DNA of 64,000 nt from CADEDH01 sp965216205 (GTDB lineage Bacteria; Actinomycetota; Acidimicrobiia; Acidimicrobiales; SZUA-35). Shown here piece by piece: positions 31,384 to 40,800 of the stretch. A program made the translations under genes and the position numbers. The notes beneath the pieces are model-generated. The model saw only the letters and a program-made list of their open reading frames with translations, was not told the DNA's origin and made no database searches. Within the stretch, counting starts at the first letter, position 1, and every line of letters begins with the position of its first letter. Where the stretch lies: the NCBI GenBank assembly GCA_965216205.1, contig OZ244139.1, positions 2,418,001 to 2,482,000 on the forward strand, in the 5' to 3' direction.

Positions 31384-32124
31384 TCAGCGGCCCGTCGACC
31401 GGTCACCCCGGCGGGCCGACCGGCGGGCGATCACGGCGTAGGCACTGGCCCGTTCCAGTGGCTTGAGATGCTGGATCTCCAGCGAGGCCGCATCGAGGAG
31501 GTAGTTGAGTCCGTAGCGCCGACGTTCGGCGCCGGATGTCCGGAACTGGGCCCGACCGGGCTCGGGCACCGTGAGCGGCGAGATGAGGTAGAGCCGACCG
31601 CCGGGTGCGAGGATACGGCCGAGCTCGGTCATGAGCGCCAACGGTTCCGGGCAGCCCTCGAGGACCCCGACACAGACGGCCACACCGTAACGGCTCTCAT
31701 CCGCAACGCCGGTACCTGCGGCGGCTTCGGTGGCCCCGCAGGCTCCGGTGGCGTTGGCCAGTGGGGGAGTTGGCCGGCTCACCGAGCCGGGTGCCCAGCG
31801 GGTCAGCCGACTGGCGGGGAGCTCGTCGAAGCGCTTCGACGGGAGAAGGCGGGGACTCGCCGGTGGATCGGCCCGTATCTCCACGGCATCGACCGCCAGT
31901 CGCTCGGCTTCGTCGGCCGCTCGCCCGGCGAACGACGCCACCGTCGACTCGTCCGAGCGAGCTGGACGACGCACAGGCGACCGCCCGCCGAGCGGGCTGT
32001 CGGCGGGACGGGCCGGTCGGTCGAGCACGGCCCGGAGGGGGCGGCTGATATCGGCCACGGTCCTGAGCGGCGTCGCCGGGAGGCGAGCCGACCAGCGAGC
32101 GGACCAGTGGGCGGGCTGCGTCAA
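31384..32124 (-). CDS. Degenerate methyltransferase-like protein in the polysaccharide cluster
   Basis: The C-terminal half (about 140-246) resembles the second half of a class I methyltransferase: YGVAVCVGVLEGCPEPLALM, then GRILAPGGRLYLISPL. The N-terminal half is Arg/Pro/Ala-rich and the SAM-binding motif I (DxGxGxG) is not visible, so the protein may be inactive, decayed or a divergent relative. The start appears to be TTG 32124, overlapping the upstream TGA as TTGA, which supports coupling to the pyruvyl-transferase gene. Confidence 0.55.
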   Translation of the reverse strand: MTQPAHWSARWSARLPATPLRTVADISRPLRAVLDRPARPADSPLGGRSPVRRPARSDESTVASFAGRAADEAERLAVDAVEIRADPPASPRLLPSKRFDELPASRLTRWAPGSVSRPTPPLANATGACGATEAAAGTGVADESRYGVAVCVGVLEGCPEPLALMTELGRILAPGGRLYLISPLTVPEPGRAQFRTSGAERRRYGLNYLLDAASLEIQHLKPLERASAYAVIARRSARRGDRSTGR

Positions 32125-33251
32125 CGGTGTGAGCCCCCCACGGCGCGGGTTCGATCGATCGACGGCTCACCGAGCCGCTCGACCTTGGCGACGAGGCCCT
32201 TCCACGAGCGCTCGAGGTCGTCGAAGCGATCACCGAGGCGGTTCCAGTACGTCGTCGGGTCCTCGACCAACCGTCCGACCAGGTCGGCAACGGCGTCGGC
32301 CCTGCCGGTCCACGCGTCGACGACGTAGTCGGACAGGCCGAGGTCGGCGAAGGCACCGGCCGACTTCCGCTCGTAGCCGAGGTGGACCGTCGGATAGCCG
32401 GCGGCGATGGCGGCCAATGCGGCGTGCAGCCGCCCGGCCAGCACCACCGAGGGCCTGGGTTCGGTGGCGAGGAGGTCCCCGAAGTCCTCCGCATCCTCGA
32501 GCACCCCGTGCGCCGCGTAGAACGTGCGGTCGTCGTTCGTTCGGCCCGAGCTGCTCTGCACGCCGAGTCGGATCTTGAACCCCCGTCGTTCCAGCAGGGA
32601 CACGGCGTCGAACCCGGCGGTCGAATTGGGGAGGGAGCGGAGCGCCACCGCGACGACGCCGTCCGCCCCTGGGGTGAGGGATGGGCGGTCGACGCCGAGG
32701 CGGCAGGCGGCGAGGTCAGGACACCGCTCGGCGGTGGCCCAGCCGGCGAGGTACCGCTGTGACCGGTCGTCGCGGGTCGCCACCCAGGAGACCGACGCGA
32801 GCTGTCGTCGAACGGTTCGGCCGAGACCGCGGCGGAACGGGCCGACCGACACGGGCAGGTAGGCCCCGTTCCCGCCCATGGCCGCCACGAGGCGGAGCTG
32901 GGGAAGGTGATGGGCCCGGAAGATCAGCTCGTGGACCGGATCGGCGCTGCGGAGGTAGCCGCCGCCGAGGCCGACAGCGGCGGTGAGGTCGGCCGGATCG
33001 GGGAGGTCGAGGAACCGCCGCCCGAGCTCGGCCGATCGGGACGTCGCCGACGTGACGGCCGACAGCCCGGCCCTGGCTCGGAACGGGGTCTGGATGATCG
33101 CCCGCGCCCGGTCGCCCATGCCGGCTGGGTCGAGGGCGTAGACGATCGGCTCGAGCCCGGTCGCTTCCCGCAGCAGCTGCCGCGACAGGTCCACCAACCA
33201 GCCGTCGCCGCGGTTGGCGGCTCGGTAGGCGTGAACGAGGGCAACGGTCAT
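32121..33251 (-). CDS. Polysaccharide pyruvyl transferase family protein (WcaK/AmsJ-like)
   Basis: 376 residues from ATG 33251, preceded by GAAGGTGG. The opening MTVALVHAYRAANRGDGWLV, the glycine-rich AAVGLGGGYLRSADP, and the C-terminal GRLHAALAAIAAGYPTVHLGYE are the marks of this family, which adds pyruvate ketals to surface polysaccharides. It faces away from the sugar-transferase gene across a 185-bp divergent promoter region. The specific acceptor is unknown. Confidence 0.82.
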   Translation of the reverse strand: MTVALVHAYRAANRGDGWLVDLSRQLLREATGLEPIVYALDPAGMGDRARAIIQTPFRARAGLSAVTSATSRSAELGRRFLDLPDPADLTAAVGLGGGYLRSADPVHELIFRAHHLPQLRLVAAMGGNGAYLPVSVGPFRRGLGRTVRRQLASVSWVATRDDRSQRYLAGWATAERCPDLAACRLGVDRPSLTPGADGVVAVALRSLPNSTAGFDAVSLLERRGFKIRLGVQSSSGRTNDDRTFYAAHGVLEDAEDFGDLLATEPRPSVVLAGRLHAALAAIAAGYPTVHLGYERKSAGAFADLGLSDYVVDAWTGRADAVADLVGRLVEDPTTYWNRLGDRFDDLERSWKGLVAKVERLGEPSIDRTRAVGGSHR

Positions 33252-33436
33252 GGCGTGGCCACCTTCCACCGTGTGGTGCTCGGACGATCGGTGAGGACAG
33301 TGATCCGTCGGCCGGGTTCGGTCCGTCGTGAGCTGCTCCGGAGGGACCGGGCGTTGCTTGAGAACCCGTACCGCCGGGCCGATATGGCAGGGATGGATCC
33401 TTTCTCGCGGGGGCCGACCGCAGGGCGCGGCTCGAG

Positions 33437-34774
33437 GTGAAGAGCACCGCGGGTCTCACCTTCCAGTGCGGGCTGCTGGCGTCGGTGGTGGGCGTCGCCA
33501 CCATCCACGCCCGACTGATCGCACCCGAGCGGTACGACCTGCTCGGGTCGACCCGTCTGCCGTGGTGGATCGTGGTGACCGTGGTGTTGACGGCGGTGGC
33601 CTACGGGCTCGGACTGCCCGAGTTGCCAACCGGTCGTCGGTGGGCGGCGGGTCGGGGCCTGGCCGCTGCGGCGGCCGCCGCTGGGGCGGTGTCGCTCGCC
33701 CAGCTCGCGCTGGCCCAGCCGTTGCTCCCGCGGTCATCGCTGGGTCTCCTGTTGTTCGTCGTACCGATCTGGTCGGTCGTCGGCTGGAACCTCGCCGGTG
33801 ATGTCCAGACCTGGCAGGCGCGACGTGACCAGGTGTTCCTCGTCTGCGAGCAGCCCGATGAGCGTGCCGCCCTCACCTACGAGCTGGGCGACCGGTCGGA
33901 GCGTCCGGCGGTGGTGGTGGCGTCCATGCCGGTCGATGAGGCCCGGCTCGGCGCCGACGGCCGGGCGCCGCTGATCGAGGCGCTCGGTGCCACCACCGCC
34001 TCGATGTTGGTCCTCGACACGGCAGCCCAGTCCGACGACGGCATCGTGCAGCAGGTCGCCCGACTCCACGGTCAGGGCGTCCGGGTCCGAACGCTCGCGC
34101 TGTTCTATGAGGGATGGCTGGGCAAGCTCCCCCTGGCGGAGTTGGCCAGGGTCTCGCTGCTGTTCGACATTGGCGAGCTGCACCGCCAGCGCTACGTCCG
34201 GGCGAAGCGGGTGATCGACATCGCGCTGGGCCTCGTGGGCAGCGTGGTCCTGATCGCCGTCGCGGCCTTCGTGGTGGCGGGCAACCTCGTCGCCAATCGC
34301 GGTCCGCTCCTGTTCTCACAACCCAGGGTCGGCAAGGACGGACGGGTGTTCACGATCCACAAGTTCCGGACCATGGTCCCGTCGAGCTCGGTCGACGGGC
34401 AGGCCTCGTGGACCATCGAGGACGACCCCCGGATCACCCCGTTCGGCCGTTTCCTGCGACGGAGCCACCTCGATGAGCTTCCGCAGATGATCAACATCCT
34501 CAAGGGCGAGCTCTCGATCGTCGGACCCCGACCCGAGCAGCCGCACTACGTCGACGAGCTGCGGGACAAGATCCCGTTCTACGACGTCCGTCACCTCGTG
34601 CGCCCCGGGCTGACCGGTTGGGCTCAGGTCAAGAAGGGTTACGCCGCCGACGAGGGCGACGCGTTGGAGAAGCTGCAGTACGACTTCTACTACCTTCGCC
34701 GACAGGGCCTCGCGCTCGATCTCCGGATCCTGTGGCGCACCGCCCGTGGCATCCTCGCGGGAGACGGCCGCTGA
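33437..34774 (+). CDS. Undecaprenyl-phosphate sugar phosphotransferase (WcaJ/WbaP-type)
   Basis: 445 residues. The N-terminal half has membrane helices (about 5-20, 35-55, 65-80, 95-115) and a soluble CoA-binding-like domain. The C-terminal bacterial sugar transferase domain starts at KRVIDIALGLVGSVV (near 260), then shows FTIHKFRTM, LDELPQMINILKGELSIVG, GPRPE and RPGLTGWAQV. Such enzymes load the first sugar phosphate on the lipid carrier to start exopolysaccharide or O-unit synthesis. The start is GTG 33437. The stop overlaps the next ATG by one base. Confidence 0.93.
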   Translation: MKSTAGLTFQCGLLASVVGVATIHARLIAPERYDLLGSTRLPWWIVVTVVLTAVAYGLGLPELPTGRRWAAGRGLAAAAAAAGAVSLAQLALAQPLLPRSSLGLLLFVVPIWSVVGWNLAGDVQTWQARRDQVFLVCEQPDERAALTYELGDRSERPAVVVASMPVDEARLGADGRAPLIEALGATTASMLVLDTAAQSDDGIVQQVARLHGQGVRVRTLALFYEGWLGKLPLAELARVSLLFDIGELHRQRYVRAKRVIDIALGLVGSVVLIAVAAFVVAGNLVANRGPLLFSQPRVGKDGRVFTIHKFRTMVPSSSVDGQASWTIEDDPRITPFGRFLRRSHLDELPQMINILKGELSIVGPRPEQPHYVDELRDKIPFYDVRHLVRPGLTGWAQVKKGYAADEGDALEKLQYDFYYLRRQGLALDLRILWRTARGILAGDGR

Positions 34775-35961
34775 TGCACGACGATCCACCCATCCGGGTC
34801 GCCCAGCTCATCACCACGTTGGCCCGTGGCGGCGCCCAGGCCACCGTCCTGGCCTCGCGTGACATGACCGACCACGGCGCGGCGGTCACGATCCTCGCCG
34901 GGCTCGACGACCCCGGCGAGGGCACCCACTGGACGGACCTCGGCCACACCGGGGGAGCGGTGGTCGAGGTCCCGACGCTCCACCGGTCACTGCGCCCGCT
35001 CGCCGACGTCCAGACGCTCTGGTGGCTCGTCCGGTGGCTCCGCTCCACCCGACCCGACGTGCTCCACACCCACTCCAGCAAAGCCGGGGTGCTCGGCCGG
35101 ATCGCGGCTTCGGTGACGCGGGTGCCCGTCGCCCACACGGTGCACGGCTGGAGCTTCGCCGCGCCGGGCCGACGGGGTCGCCCGGAGCGGGTCGTCGCCG
35201 CCGGGGTGGCGTTGATCGAGCGGCTGCTGGCGCTGTTGTCGGACGCACTCGTCGTAGTCACGCCGCTCGACATCGACCAGGGCCTCGCCAACCGGATCGG
35301 TCGGCGGGATCAGTACCGCCTGATCCGCAGCGGGGTCGAGCTGGACCGCCCCCGGGCCGGCCATCAGCGGCGCGACGAGCTTCGGGCCGAGCTCGGGATC
35401 GGCGACCGCTTCGTCGTCGGCACGGTGGGTCGACTCGCCGCCCAGAAGGATCTCGGCACGCTCCTCGACGCGTTCGGGGCCGCGGCCGGGCGGGACGCCG
35501 ACTTCGCCCGGGACGCGATCCTGGTGATCGTCGGCGACGGACCCGACCGTCGACAGCTCGAGCACCGAGCCGAGGAGGCGGGGATCGGCGCCCGAGCCGT
35601 GTTCCTCGGCCAGCGGTCGGACGCCGCCGAGCTGATCGCTGCGTTCGACGCTTTTGCGCTCACGTCGCGCTGGGAGGGACTGCCCCGCACGATCGTGGAG
35701 GCGATGGCGGCATCGGTGCCGGTGGTGGCCACGTCGGTAGGCGGTGTGGCCGAGCTGGTTCGCGACGGCGAGACGGGCATCCTCGTCGCACCCGGGGCGA
35801 CCAACGCCATCGCCTCGGCGCTGCGCCGGCTGTATCACGATCCCGATCTCGCTCGATCGCTGGCGACTCGAGCTGCCGCCGAGGTCGACGCCTTCTCGGC
35901 CCAGCGGATGCGCCACGAGCTGGGTCGGATGTGGTCGGAGCTCGCGTCGGACCGTCGTTGA
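34774..35961 (+). CDS. Family 4 glycosyltransferase
   Basis: A 395-residue GT-B enzyme. The N-terminal lobe opens RVAQLITTLARGGAQATVL, followed by PDVLHTHSSKAGVLGRIAA and VHGWSF. The C-terminal nucleotide-sugar lobe carries FVVGTVGRLAAQKDLGTLL and the family 4 E-x7-E pattern in SRWEGLPRTIVEAMA. It likely extends the lipid-linked unit begun by the preceding transferase. The start ATG 34774 and stop 35961 each share one base with their neighbours (TGATG), a tight three-gene operon. Confidence 0.93.
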   Translation: MHDDPPIRVAQLITTLARGGAQATVLASRDMTDHGAAVTILAGLDDPGEGTHWTDLGHTGGAVVEVPTLHRSLRPLADVQTLWWLVRWLRSTRPDVLHTHSSKAGVLGRIAASVTRVPVAHTVHGWSFAAPGRRGRPERVVAAGVALIERLLALLSDALVVVTPLDIDQGLANRIGRRDQYRLIRSGVELDRPRAGHQRRDELRAELGIGDRFVVGTVGRLAAQKDLGTLLDAFGAAAGRDADFARDAILVIVGDGPDRRQLEHRAEEAGIGARAVFLGQRSDAAELIAAFDAFALTSRWEGLPRTIVEAMAASVPVVATSVGGVAELVRDGETGILVAPGATNAIASALRRLYHDPDLARSLATRAAAEVDAFSAQRMRHELGRMWSELASDRR

Positions 35962-37247
35962 TGGCGCCGTCCCGCGTCACGAGCGCGATGTGGTCGGTGG
36001 CTGCACAGGGCCTGGCCAGCGCATCGAACTTCGGCGTCCAGTTCGGGCTGGTCGTGACCATGACTGCGGCCCGGTTCGGCATCCTGGTCGTCGGCTTCGC
36101 CATGTTCTATCTGGCGCTCGCCCTGGGGCGGGCCTGGGTGGGGGATCCGCTCGTTGCACTGGCCGACTCGGCCGATGACGTAGATCGACGCTGGCCCGGT
36201 GTACGGGCTCGCCTCGTGGCGCTGGGACTGTTGGCGACCACGGCCGTCGGGGCCTGGTCGGCGGTGGCTGCCGACGCGAGGGCCGAGCTCGTGATCCTGG
36301 CCATGTCGATCCCGCTGCTGCTCCTGCAGGACGGTCACCGGTACCGCGCCTGGGCCCTGCGACGGTTCCCACAGGTCGTGGCCGTCGACGCCACCTGGTT
36401 GCTGACGTTCGTCGTCGCCGTCGGCGCGATCGCCACCACCGGATCGCCGTCGGCGATCGACGGGCGGGCGGTACTGCTGGCCTGGGTCGGTGGCGGCGTG
36501 GTGTCCTGGCAGGTCGCCCGCGTGCTCGACGGTCGGCGGGTGGGTCGGGTCGCAGCACCCGAACGTGATGACGAGCTCGCCTCCGGGGACCGACCGGTGC
36601 ACCGGGATCGCCGGTCTGCCCGGGGCATGGCGGCCCAGCAGGCGATCCTGGCCATCGACGGGAACGGCCTCCCCATGGCGCTCGCCGCCGTCGCTGACGC
36701 CGCGGTCACGGCCGGTGTTCGGGCCGTCCTGTTGCCGTTCGCCCCATTGACCTCCGTGCTCTCGGGCGTGCGGGTGCTGACCCTGCCCCACCTCCGACGT
36801 TCGGTCCGCGACGGCTACGCCGCGGCGGCGATCGCCAAGGTGACCGCGGCCTTCGCCGCGATCGCCGCCGTGATCAGCCTCGTGACCGTCGGTGGGCTGA
36901 CGCTGGTGCCCGACTCGCTGCTGGGGGAGTCGGGACGGCTGGTCCAGACCTGGTTCCCGCTCGGCGCGGTCGTCGTGGCCGGCCGCATGGTCGCGCTGCC
37001 CCTGGCCGACCTCGTCTCGCTCAGTGGGGAACCGGTCGATGTCGCCAGGATCCGGCTGGCCACGAGCGGCATCGACTGGTCGGCCACGCTGGTCGGCGCG
37101 GTGGTCGCCGGCGTCGACGGGGCCATCGTGGGGCGGGCCTCGGCGAGCGTCGTGTCGCTCGCGGTGTGGGCCGCCGTGGTCGTCGTGCGGCTCGAGCGGG
37201 TCGCCACTCCGTCGCGGGCAGCGGTGACGTCGGGGTGGCGGCCCTAG
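35961..37247 (+). CDS. Flippase-like polysaccharide exporter (MATE/Wzx-like)
   Basis: 428 residues with about ten to twelve hydrophobic helices throughout, starting WSVAAQGLASASNFGVQFGL. The layout and context fit a lipid-linked oligosaccharide flippase that exposes units on the outer face of the membrane. No sequence motif is diagnostic, so the call leans on topology and on the preceding sugar-transferase and glycosyltransferase genes. No Wzy-type polymerase is evident nearby. Confidence 0.75.
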   Translation: MAPSRVTSAMWSVAAQGLASASNFGVQFGLVVTMTAARFGILVVGFAMFYLALALGRAWVGDPLVALADSADDVDRRWPGVRARLVALGLLATTAVGAWSAVAADARAELVILAMSIPLLLLQDGHRYRAWALRRFPQVVAVDATWLLTFVVAVGAIATTGSPSAIDGRAVLLAWVGGGVVSWQVARVLDGRRVGRVAAPERDDELASGDRPVHRDRRSARGMAAQQAILAIDGNGLPMALAAVADAAVTAGVRAVLLPFAPLTSVLSGVRVLTLPHLRRSVRDGYAAAAIAKVTAAFAAIAAVISLVTVGGLTLVPDSLLGESGRLVQTWFPLGAVVVAGRMVALPLADLVSLSGEPVDVARIRLATSGIDWSATLVGAVVAGVDGAIVGRASASVVSLAVWAAVVVVRLERVATPSRAAVTSGWRP

Positions 37248-37256
37248 GCTCGGAGC

Positions 37257-39143
37257 GTGGTTGCTCGACCGCCAGCGGGCTCGATTCCCGACACCCCCGG
37301 CTCGTATCAGTTCAAGGACGCCGACGGCCGGGTCATCTACGTGGGCAAGGCGTCGTCGCTACGGTCGCGCCTGTCGAACTACTTCCAGAACCCGGCGAAC
37401 ATGCACCCCCGGACCGCGCAGATGGTGGCCACCGCCGAGACCGTCGAGTGGATCCAGGTGAACAATGACGTCGAGGCGCTGATGCTCGAGTACAACCTGA
37501 TCAAGGAGCATCGGCCCCGGTTCAACGTGCGCCTCGTCGACGACAAGAGCTACCCGTTCCTCGCCGTTACCACGTCCGACGAGTGGGCCAGAGCCCGGGT
37601 GATGCGGGGCAGGAAGCGGAAGGGGACCCGCTACTTCGGCCCCTACGCCCACGCCTACGCGATCCGGGAGACGCTCGACCACCTGCTCCGGACGTTCCCC
37701 ATCAGGACCTGCACCGACAACAAGTTCGACCGCCATCACCGGTCCGGGCGACCGTGCCTGCTCTACCACATCGAGAAGTGCTCTGGACCGTGCGTCGGCG
37801 AAGTCGAACCCGAGGACTACCAGCGGATGGTCGACGAGCTCTGCGCCTTCCTCGACGGCGACACCCAGCCCGTCATCGACAAGCTCGAACGGGAGATGGC
37901 GGAGGCGGCCGACGAGCTCGAGTTCGAGAAGGCGGCCCGTATCCGGGACCGGCTGGCCACGGTCCACAAGGCCATCGAGAAGCAGCAGATGGTGGCCGAG
38001 CGCAACGAGGACATCGACGTCGTGGGCGTCGCCCAGGACGACCTCGAAGCCTCGGTGTTCGTTTTCTTCGTGCGCCGGGGACGGGTCACCGGACGTCGGA
38101 GCTTCGTGCTCGACAAGGCCGAACCCCTCACCGACAACGAGCTCGTCGACAAGATCCTCGAACGGCTCTACGACGAGCTCCCGGTACAGGGCATGCCGAA
38201 GGTGGTGCTGGTGCCGTTCGAGTCGTCGGATCCGGCGCTCTACGAGGAGTGGCTGTCGCTCCAGCGCGAGTCGGCCGTGGCGCTGCGGGTGCCTCAGCGG
38301 GGGGCGAAGAAGGAACTGCTGGCCACGGTGACCCGCAACGCCGAGGAGGCGTTCACCCGCCACCGCCTGAAGCGGGCATCGGACCACAACAGTCGGGCCC
38401 GGGCCCTCAACGAGCTGCAGGAGTGGCTCGACCTGCCCGACGCCCCACTCCGCATCGAGTGCTACGACATGAGCCACCTGCAGGGCAGCGACTACGTGGG
38501 TTCGATGGTGGTGGTCGAGGACGGGCTGGCGGCGAAATCGCAGTACCGCCGGTTCAAGGTGCGCACCGTCGACCAGAATGACGACTACGCGGCGATGGAG
38601 GAGGTGCTCACCCGCCGCCTCGCCAACTACCTCGAGGACCGGGAGAAGCCCATCGCCGAGCGCGGCAAGTTCCAGTATCCGCCGCAACTGCTGATGGTGG
38701 ACGGTGGCAAGGGTCAGCTCGGGGTGGCGGTGCGGGTGCTCGACCAGCTCGGGCTGACCGACGAGATCCCGGTGTGCGCGCTGGCGAAGCAGTTCGAGGA
38801 GGTGTTCGTCCCGGGCCGTCCGGATCCGATCACGATCCCCCGGCAGTCCGAGGCTCTGTACCTGCTGCAGCGGCTGCGCGACGAGTCACACCGCTTCGCG
38901 ATCGACTACCACCGACGACTCCGGAACAAGCGGATGACGAAGTCGGTCCTCGACGACATCCCCGGTCTCGGGCCGACCCGCAGGAAGCGTCTGCTCAAGG
39001 AGCTGGGTGGGGTCAAACGGGTCCGCCGGGCGGAGCTCGACGAGCTGCGGGCGCTGAGCTGGCTGCCGGACGCGGTGGCCGAGGCCGTGTACGCGAAGAC
39101 CCACGGGCTGAGCGGGCAGCGCTCGGCAGGGCGGGTTCGATGA
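37257..39143 (+). CDS. uvrC: Excinuclease ABC subunit C
   Basis: The 628-residue nuclease that cuts on both sides of the lesion. The GIY-YIG domain is near residues 14-95 (PGSYQFKDADGRVIYVGKA). The UVR motif for UvrB contact is near 205-240 (ELEFEKAARIRDRLATVHKA). The RNase-H-like endonuclease shows IECYDMSHLQG (near 400) and VDGGKGQLGVA. Helix-hairpin-helix motifs (IPGLGPTRRKRLL) close the protein. The start is GTG 37257. It overlaps the next gene as ATGA. Confidence 0.98.
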   Translation: MVARPPAGSIPDTPGSYQFKDADGRVIYVGKASSLRSRLSNYFQNPANMHPRTAQMVATAETVEWIQVNNDVEALMLEYNLIKEHRPRFNVRLVDDKSYPFLAVTTSDEWARARVMRGRKRKGTRYFGPYAHAYAIRETLDHLLRTFPIRTCTDNKFDRHHRSGRPCLLYHIEKCSGPCVGEVEPEDYQRMVDELCAFLDGDTQPVIDKLEREMAEAADELEFEKAARIRDRLATVHKAIEKQQMVAERNEDIDVVGVAQDDLEASVFVFFVRRGRVTGRRSFVLDKAEPLTDNELVDKILERLYDELPVQGMPKVVLVPFESSDPALYEEWLSLQRESAVALRVPQRGAKKELLATVTRNAEEAFTRHRLKRASDHNSRARALNELQEWLDLPDAPLRIECYDMSHLQGSDYVGSMVVVEDGLAAKSQYRRFKVRTVDQNDDYAAMEEVLTRRLANYLEDREKPIAERGKFQYPPQLLMVDGGKGQLGVAVRVLDQLGLTDEIPVCALAKQFEEVFVPGRPDPITIPRQSEALYLLQRLRDESHRFAIDYHRRLRNKRMTKSVLDDIPGLGPTRRKRLLKELGGVKRVRRAELDELRALSWLPDAVAEAVYAKTHGLSGQRSAGRVR

Positions 39144-39874
39144 CGACCGACAGCGAGCTGCACCGGTGGGACGAGCACGCGGACTGGTGGCAGCGGGAGT
39201 TCACGGGTGGGGTCGACCCGGAGTACACCGAGCAGATCCTGCCGCTCATCGGCGACGCGCTCGGTGGCGGCCGCACCGTGCTCGACATCGGCACCGGCGA
39301 GGGCCAGGTGGCTCGCCACCTGACCTCGCTCGGCTGCGACGTCGTCGGCTTCGACCCGATCACGGCCCAGCTCGCCGCCGCGGCGGAGCGAGGCGGCAGA
39401 CCGACCTACGTCCAAGCCGTGGCCGATGCCCTCCCGTTCGATGCCGGACGGTTCGACGGGGCTGTCGCCTGCCTCGTGTTCGAGCACATCGACGGGCTCG
39501 ACGACGCCCTGGCCGAGGTGGCACGGGTGCTCCGCCCCGGAGGGTGCTTCCTGTTCCTCCTGAACCATCCGCTCCTGCAGACGCCGAACAGCGGGTGGAT
39601 CGACGATCAGTTGCTCGACCCGCCCGAGCAGTACTGGCGGATCGGGCCGTACCTGCCCGAGACCTCCACGATCGAGGAGGTCCAGAAGGACGTGTTCATC
39701 CGCTTCGTGCACCGTCCGTTGTCGCGCTACGTGAACGCCCTCGCCGACGTCGGCCTCACCCTCACCCGCATGGACGAACCGGCCCCGCCCCCGGGTTTCC
39801 TGGCCAAGGCCGACCACTACACCGACGCCGCCACCATCCCCCGCCTCCTCGCCCTCCACTGCACCAGAACCTGA
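39140..39874 (+). CDS. SAM-dependent methyltransferase (UbiE/type 11)
   Basis: 244 residues. SAM motif I is TVLDIGTGEGQVARHL (near 40), followed by VVGFDPI and AVADALPFDAGRFDGAV. The post-motif reads ARVLRPGGCFLFLL. It overlaps the uvrC stop by four bases and precedes rapZ by about 75 bp, so it is an extra gene within the usual uvrC-rapZ pair. The substrate is unknown. Confidence 0.85.
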   Translation: MTTDSELHRWDEHADWWQREFTGGVDPEYTEQILPLIGDALGGGRTVLDIGTGEGQVARHLTSLGCDVVGFDPITAQLAAAAERGGRPTYVQAVADALPFDAGRFDGAVACLVFEHIDGLDDALAEVARVLRPGGCFLFLLNHPLLQTPNSGWIDDQLLDPPEQYWRIGPYLPETSTIEEVQKDVFIRFVHRPLSRYVNALADVGLTLTRMDEPAPPPGFLAKADHYTDAATIPRLLALHCTRT

Positions 39875-39948
39875 CCACCGGCACACCCGCACACCGCACA
39901 CCGGGGACGGTTCACCGATGGCGGTGGTGGCTATGGGACACTGAGCTG

Positions 39949-40794
39949 ATGACGAGCGTCATCGTGGTGACGGGGCTGTCAGGGGCAGGAAGATCGGTTG
40001 CGGGCGACGCGCTGGAAGACCTCGGATGGTTCGTGATCGACAACCTGCCGGCCGACCTGGTCCCGAAGGTCGGCGAACTGGCCGTCTCGACCGACGGGAG
40101 CTTCGACCGTGTCGCCCTCGTGGTCGGCGGGTCGGGGGATCCCGTCACCCAGGTCGCAGCCTTGCGCGACCAGTTCGACGACGTTCGCGTCGTCTTCCTC
40201 GACACGGCGACCGAGACGCTCGTCCGACGGTACGAGACCACCCGACGCCGGCACCCCCTCGGAGCTGACCGGAGCCTCATGGAGGCCATCGACCTCGAGC
40301 GCGAGCGCCTGTTGGCAGCCAGGGCCGCCGCCGACCTCGTGATCGACACCACCGACCTCAACCCCCACCAGCTCCGCGACCGCATCGGCGCCGAGTTCGA
40401 CGAGCGCCCGGAGACCGCGTCGATCCGGCTGGCGCTGACCTCGTTCGGTTTCAAGCACGGGCTCCCGCTCGACGTCGATCTCGTGTTCGACTGCCGGTTC
40501 CTGCCGAACCCCCACTGGGTCGACGAGCTCCGGCCGCTCAGCGGGCTCGACGAGGCGATCCAGGACTACGTGCTCGACCGCGACCTCACCCGGTCGTTCC
40601 TCGACCATCTGACCGCGATGCTGGACGACCTGATCCCCGCCTACGACGCGGAGGGCAAGTCCTACCTCACCATCGCGTTCGGTTGCACCGGAGGCCGGCA
40701 CCGGTCGGTGGCAGTGACCGAGGCGATGGGACGTATCCTGTCCGACAGGGGCTGGCAGTCGAGGATGAGCCATCGTGACATCAACCGGCCCTAA
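39949..40794 (+). CDS. rapZ: RNase adapter / nucleotide-binding protein RapZ
   Basis: 281 residues. The P-loop is VTGLSGAGRSVAGDALEDLG; Arg replaces the usual Lys, as I recall for many actinobacterial RapZ proteins. The C-terminal half holds LTSFGFKHGLPLDVDLVFD and IAFGCTGGRHRSVAV, both family hallmarks. In enterobacteria RapZ controls glmZ RNA decay and amino-sugar synthesis; in actinobacteria its role is less clear. It sits in the conserved rapZ-yvcK pair. Confidence 0.95.
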   Translation: MTSVIVVTGLSGAGRSVAGDALEDLGWFVIDNLPADLVPKVGELAVSTDGSFDRVALVVGGSGDPVTQVAALRDQFDDVRVVFLDTATETLVRRYETTRRRHPLGADRSLMEAIDLERERLLAARAAADLVIDTTDLNPHQLRDRIGAEFDERPETASIRLALTSFGFKHGLPLDVDLVFDCRFLPNPHWVDELRPLSGLDEAIQDYVLDRDLTRSFLDHLTAMLDDLIPAYDAEGKSYLTIAFGCTGGRHRSVAVTEAMGRILSDRGWQSRMSHRDINRP

Positions 40795-40800
40795 CACGCC

